From Siphonodentalium dalli (taxonomy: Eukaryota > Mollusca > Scaphopoda > Gadilida > Siphonodentaliidae), in contig CP136066.1 in NCBI GenBank assembly GCA_032622095.1, positions 112,115,319 through 112,179,318 on the forward strand: a stretch of DNA of 64,000 nt, written 5' to 3'. Under the pieces are notes generated by a model that was not told where the DNA came from, made no database searches, and worked only from the letters and a program-made list of their open reading frames with translations. Positions 58,834-64,000 of this stretch are shown piece by piece (position 1 is the stretch's first letter; each line of letters starts with the position of its first letter). Position numbers and translations under genes: made by a program.

Positions 58834-60062
58834 TAAGCTCAACTTTACTTTGTAAAGTTTGAGCTATTGCCTGGTTTGGTGTCCGTTGTGCGTGCTTGTG
58901 TCCGTCAATAAAAAGTTTCTTTTGGCTCACCCTACAGGCTCCCTCTAGATGGGATCTATCAAATTTTAGCAATTTTCGTTGAAAAACATGGCCATCGGCA
59001 GCCATCTTGAATTTTACTCTTTGCATGACTAAATCCACACCCTACAGACCACATTCCTCATCTAATCGCCACCAAACTTTATATGGATCTTTGGGGTGAC
59101 CTCTAGATGGCAGCCATCGATTATTTCCGAAATTCGTCAAAAAACACGGCCGCCAGCGGCCATCTTATATTTTACTCTTTGCATGACTAAATCCTTTGGC
59201 ACACCCTACAGGCCACATCCATCATCCGATCATCATCAAAACTCGCCACCAGCAGTCATCTTGGATTTCAAATTTGATTCCATCGCCACACCCTGCAGCC
59301 CACATATATCTAAGAAATGTTTTGGAAATTTACAGGCATTATTAGGATCACCTCTAGATGAGAGCTATCAAATTTGAACTATTTTCGATTAAAAATATGG
59401 CCGCCGGCAGCCATCTTGTATATTACTCTTTGCATGACTAAATATTTTGGCACCCTACAGACGACATCCCTCGTCCAATCATCACCAAACTTTATATCTT
59501 CAGGGTGACCTCTAGATGGGAGCCATCGATTTTTTCAAAAATTTGTTGAAAAACATGGCTGCCAGCGCCCATCTTGGACTTACTCTTTGCATGACTAAAT
59601 CACTCGGCACAACCTACAGGCCACATCCCTCATCCGATTGTCAACAAACTTCATGAGGATCTTCGGGTGGCCTCTAGATAGAAGCCAACGATATTTTCCG
59701 AATTTCATAAAAAAACATGGTCGCATGGTCATCTTGGATTTACTCTTTAAATCCTTTGGTGCACCCTACACATCCCTCATCCAAACTGGTTCTTTGGTGT
59801 TACTCTAAATGGAAGCTGTCCAATTCTTACGAAATTTGTTTTAAAAAATGGGCGACTGGAGCCATCTTGGATTTCACATCTCATATCCTTCAGCCCACAT
59901 TTATTGGAGAAATGTTTGAAATGAAATTAATATCATTTACACAATACAATCCATTTAATGAAACCTTTAGACTTTCCTTTTTTATCATTCTATTGACTGC
60001 TCAGCATAAAATTATTAACACCTCCCCAACTTGAGCTGTAGTGTCATTGTCACTTTCGTTTA
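58834..60062 (-). mobile_element. tandem-array mobile element, copy 4 (reversed, diverged)
   Basis: On the minus strand: left end GAAAGTGACAATGACACTAC (about 60,055), units with AGTAAAATCCAAGATGGC-like starts and AAACTTTATATGGATC-type cores, right end CAAACTTTACAAAGTAAAGT then TGAGCTTA (58,834). Units have drifted more than in the other three copies; further debris continues to about 60,600. Confidence 0.65.
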
Positions 60063-60869
60063 TTTCATAACGGCACAAGTTTACCTAACTAAATGACTTC
60101 TTTGTGTGCCATCATGAATGATTAAACATTCACAGGCCCAAGCCATTTTATTTTGTTAGATAATCATTTTTAGCTCGCACTCTCTACATTGTCATATCTT
60201 TCATCTAATCGTCACCAAACTTCATATGGATCTTCGGGGGATCTCTGGATGGGAGCCATCAATTTTACCAGAAATTCATTGAAAAACATGACCACCAGCA
60301 GCCATCTGGGATTTCATATTAAAATCCATTAATACAGCCTGCATTTATCGGAAAATTGTTTTGAAAATTAATAGCATGGGAGCTATCAAATTTAAATGAT
60401 TTTTGATGAAAAACATGTCCGCAACCATTTTGGATGTTACTCTAAATTTGCATGACCAAAATCCTTTGGACCAGCCTACAGACCACATCCAGATGTCACC
60501 ATTAATCTTCTGGGGACCAATCAAATTTTTCCAAATTTAGTTTAAAAACATGGCCCTCTACGGCCATATTAGGTTATACTCTTTGCATGACAATGGCAGC
60601 ACAGACAAATTCAGAGGAAATATAACATGGCGTTGGGATTCAGTTACAATGTGCCACAATGGAGGATTAATGTTTATAGGAATCATGGATGTTAAATTTT
60701 CAAAAATAAGGCGAAAAAACAGAGCATTACCCGGAATTTTTTTGTTTTGCCGAATATTCACAGAAACAATTGAATAGGCTTAGTAACGCTGGTTTAGAGA
60801 TAATCGGCGACTGGAGTTTATGTTGAAAACTATCATTACATCGGAATTGTTTATATACAAATATTTACA

Positions 60870-61169
60870 ATGACCGAATCAACCAGAAAACTAGAACATA
60901 ACTGTGCATCTGAAACATTTTGTCAAAACAATGCATGTATGGACAACTGTTCAATGCGGCTGAATAACTTAGAAAATAAAACAGACATTCTGATAGATTA
61001 CACGGAAAATCCTGAGACTAAAATTTGCAAAACAGTTGACAAACATTTGGAAGGATTGAAAAACAAAATAACAGAATCTGCTAACAAGCAAACAAATGAA
61101 TCAGAAAAGCGGTTAAACATAATTGAAGATTTCATGAGAAAAGTAAAAAAAATACACGGAAAGATGTGA
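60870..61169 (+). CDS. hypothetical Lys/Glu/Asn-rich ORF, coiled-coil-like
   Basis: 99 codons, MTESTRKLEHNCASET..., then LNNLENKTDILIDYTEN and KHLEGLKNKITESANKQTNE. Spacing of Leu/Ile suggests a coiled coil as in retroelement ORF1 proteins. No domain recognised and no splice or reverse-transcriptase context, so it may be chance or a retroelement remnant. Confidence 0.25.
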   Translation: MTESTRKLEHNCASETFCQNNACMDNCSMRLNNLENKTDILIDYTENPETKICKTVDKHLEGLKNKITESANKQTNESEKRLNIIEDFMRKVKKIHGKM

Positions 61170-61424
61170 GCTGGACAAACACGTATAATAATTGATAAAA
61201 TAAAAAACAAATTTGAAAACAGATCCAAAGAATATGATGCAAAGAACGGAAGATGATAGAGCATTTTAAACAAGAGACATTGAACATACAGAAGAAATTT
61301 GATGGTCATTTTGTTCAGGTTTTTATTACTGGAGTTATTGTAGACCTGCCAATACGTTGACATTTCTGGCCTCTGAGGCGTAAACGATGAGAACGGAAAA
61401 ACATCCTTGTTTGTCTGAAAATGC

Positions 61425-61520
61425 TGATTTTTGGATCCCTCTGCCTGAGTGTCTCAGGTTATAGGTATGGTATGCCACATGGGGGTATGCACCGGACGAC
61501 AGTCCATCCCTTGTTTGCTA
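61425..61520 (-). repeat. inverted copy of the 7.35 kb element boundary
   Basis: On the minus strand GGGATGGACTGTCGTCCGGT and GGCATACCATACCTATAAC correspond to 7,350-7,415 (GAGATGGACTGTCGTCCGGT, GGCATACCGCCTGG). Confidence 0.6.
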
Positions 61521-61639
61521 TGATGTTGGTGGGTCCTACTGATGTTGGACAGTATTGGTGGGGCAAAGTGATGATTTTAATAAAAGGTACTGTTATTTTT
61601 CTCAAATTAATATGTTTACATCTTTGTCTAATAAAAGTC

Positions 61640-61742
61640 ACAGGTCCCTGGCACAATAGACCCCCCACAAAAGACATATATACATATCTTATATATATAT
61701 ATATATATGTCTTTGGGGTGTGGGGGTCTATTGTGCCATTGA
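61640..61742. repeat. long hairpin around an AT run
   Basis: TGGCACAATAGACCCCCCAC (61,649) faces GGGGGTCTATTGTGCCA (61,723-61,739) with AAAGACATATA / TATATGTCTTT pairing inside. Confidence 0.8.
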
Positions 61743-62334
61743 CCTTTGAACCGACTCGAGCAAAAGCCATTGTCTGCATGAAACATTAAAGAACATTGAT
61801 ATTCTAAAATATTTAATAATGGATGCGCTGGTTGTTGCAAAATGATCAGAAGACCATTAATGACTTTTCTTCGAATTGTTCAGTAAGACTTAGACTTCAA
61901 AACAGACAATTTATTTGCTCCACAACAACATACCAAATTAGCAGGACCACTTTACCAGGGATTTATTTGCTGCATAATTGCTAACAGTGCAAAGTGACCA
62001 TGCTATCCCCAATGTTTTCACAAAAACATAGAAATGATGGATTTGACTATAGTATATCTATATATTACTAATAGTTGAATTTTGGATGAGCCAGATGTGA
62101 TAATGGTTAGATTTAGGTACAACCCCCATGAACCTGTGCTTGATCTGTTTTTCTGATAAGTTTGCACACAATATTTGGTGCCGATTTTTTGTTGTATTAA
62201 AATGTTTTTTGGAAGTTAGTCCTTGAATCCGTTTATTAACAAACCCCTACTCCCTTGTGTATCACTAACGGTTCTGTGTCAATTCAGTTGATTTTTTATT
62301 GCGTTCTTATAGAACACATAGCCTTTAACACTTT

Positions 62335-62542
62335 CATGACAGGAGCTACAGCATTAAAGATCGTGTACTACTCATATATGTGAGTCTCCGATAGGGAGCC
62401 TCACTCATATAAGAGAATGAATGCACTTGCTTACAATGTCAAGGTAAATATTGTTAGGTCAATGTATTCTCTTATATAAGAGAATGCATTGACACATGTT
62501 TTTCGCAAAATTTCAGGAAGCTCAAGTCATGGAAGGGTTTAA
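62335..62542. mobile_element. TTAA-flanked MITE copy 6
   Basis: TTAACACTTTCATGACAGGA and CAAGTCATGGAAGGGTTTAA with internal CATATATGTGAGTCTCC. Confidence 0.75.
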
Positions 62543-62786
62543 TAGTTTGGGTTTACTCAGACTGGTTTTTAAGCATATTCAGTTCCTTTCAGCTCCCGTG
62601 ACAGTATAAACAATAAGTCAGATATATGGATAGAAAAATATTTAATATAGCAGTCAGAAATATTAGTAGAATATAATGTATAGGTGGAATGTACAGGAAT
62701 AAAAGGTGGTCTGATTTAATCTCCCCACCTATGTTACCCAGAATGAAATTCATTCAATGTGGACTTAAATTCCATCACCCACCAAG

Positions 62787-63435
62787 TTATACCCCCACTT
62801 TCGAGGAAAATGGAGGGTATACTGGATTGACTGCGTCTGTCCATCACACTTTCTCCCTCCGTGTGTCCATCCATCCGTCCGTCTGACCTCATAACTCGAA
62901 CAACTATGAACCAATTTCAATAATTTTTTGTATGCAATCTCCTTAGGACCGCCTCTCCGCATGATGCTAATTGTGGTGTGGTCCGACTTTCTTTTTTTTA
63001 AGTTACGCCTTACTTTTCCACTTATTTTGACTTAGAAAATTCTGTCCGACTTAACACCCTCTCTACATGCGGCTCAGGTCTATTGCTATAATATCTCAGA
63101 TGAGTTCGAAAATCAGCTTTGTCCAAATTTTTTCCCTGGAGTTGTGTGCCTTCTTAGCAGAAGTTTGGTTTGACTGATGAAACACTCGACAAAAGCCATC
63201 TTAGATGTTAAGGTTGCGTTTCATTTTCTACCCTTTTTTTGGGTTTCTGCAATCATTCGAACAAATATGAACCAATTTGAATTTTTTTTTTCTGTACAAG
63301 CTTCTTGCGACACCATATCGATATTATTAATCAAAATTTTTAAAGTTAAAAAAAAATTTTGTCGGATTTACGGATAATGCGGGTTGAATTTGCCACTGTG
63401 GGGGTATGCTAGCACGTGAGTGCACACCTCTTGTT
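62787..63435 (+). mobile_element. element with TATACCCCC hairpin, copy 2
   Basis: Same start hairpin (TATACCCCCACTTTCGAGG / GGAGGGTATA), CCGTCCGTCT run and CACCTCTTGTT end as 47,223-47,771, with internal rearrangement. Confidence 0.78.
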
Positions 63436-63919
63436 TTTTCTAGAAAGTGTTGGAAAGTTAACGCCTCAAATTTTCCATGGGACATGTATGATGTATCCAC
63501 TCCCAGGCTGGAATAATGTATATAAGATAGACCATATTTGTGTAATATACAGGATACCAAACCACATCGATGGGGGAAAAACAAACTTTAACACTGGAGT
63601 GCAACACTATTTCGACCCCGACGTGCGTCATACTAAAAGTTTGGACATGGCTGCAAACAGGAGCCAATTCAAAATAATAGCAAAATAACATTGGATGAAA
63701 ATCTATAAAGCTTGAAGCGGCTATGTGCATTTTAGTTTCATTATTTTCGTTTGAAACATATGTCTCCCTAATTTAAAGATAAGATTAAGTAGTACTTTAT
63801 ATTACACTGAGTGCCCATCTATAGGACAGAACCTTATGGCAGGCAGCAACAAATTGACAATTTCAACAAATTCTAAACAGAACATTTAATGGAGAATAGA
63901 GCCTATCTTATTCTAAGTA

Positions 63920-64000
63920 CAGTAATGCCCTAAATAATCGAATCCTTAAACACAACCGAATTATGGGTAATTTTTCAGGTTTTAGTCAGAAATATGGCTT
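63920..64000 (+). mobile_element. TA-flanked MITE, cut by window end
   Basis: CAGTAATGCCCTAAATAATC preceded by TA, continuing to TCAGAAATATGGCTT at the window edge. Confidence 0.75.

Overview
This window is animal nuclear DNA, most likely from a mollusc. That assignment is an inference from the repeat style (tandem-array mobile elements ending in ACGG runs and a hairpin) and from the low GC content; no species can be named. Two split genes with GT-AG introns are recognisable and lie head to head about 8.7 kb apart. No prokaryotic operons, CRISPR arrays or rRNA genes were seen, and no tRNA was recognised by eye.

Minus strand, 35,019 down to about 15,809: an APLF-like DNA-repair gene. Its exons encode an FHA domain (GRG, SRNH and NPLFY motifs) and then a Ku-binding motif (RKLPNWM). 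No PBZ zinc finger was found. The last recognised exon contains, within a few bases, a splice donor, an in-frame stop and an AATAAA, so the gene may end there as a short FHA plus Ku-binding protein of about 205 residues.

Plus strand, 43,713 to 53,867: a complete five-exon gene for the F-box protein FBXO28 (about 384 residues; human 368). It has an F-box, the conserved LPRRESERRNH and DISSMAMEHFEE blocks, a coiled coil and a basic C-terminus. Exon 2 is squeezed between two mobile elements. Exon 4 is a symmetric 69-base cassette. A 51-base tandem duplication straddles the stop codon.

Almost everything else is repeats. (1) Four copies of an element carrying roughly 155-165 bp tandem units (1.6-5.7, 22.1-24.2, 25.7-31.8 and, reversed, 58.8-60.06 kb); the largest contains a higher-order repeat of about 1,611 bp. 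(2) Three hAT-like elements with 8-bp target duplications (17.5-19.6, 30.2-31.3, 48.0-48.9 kb). (3) Many TTAA-flanked, TA-flanked and TTA-flanked MITEs. (4) Several families that share an ACGG-rich tail, a terminal hairpin and a degenerate CCAAATTTCAT..GATC core. (5) An 1,800-bp composite with 450-bp direct terminal repeats at 2.7-4.5 kb. (6) A broken reverse-transcriptase C-terminus at 42 kb and a possible retroelement ORF1/gag remnant at 11.2 kb.

The best candidates for something undescribed are the shared core and tail architecture of otherwise dissimilar repeat families, the composite at 2.7-4.5 kb, and the truncated-looking APLF gene with its nested donor/stop/poly(A) site.
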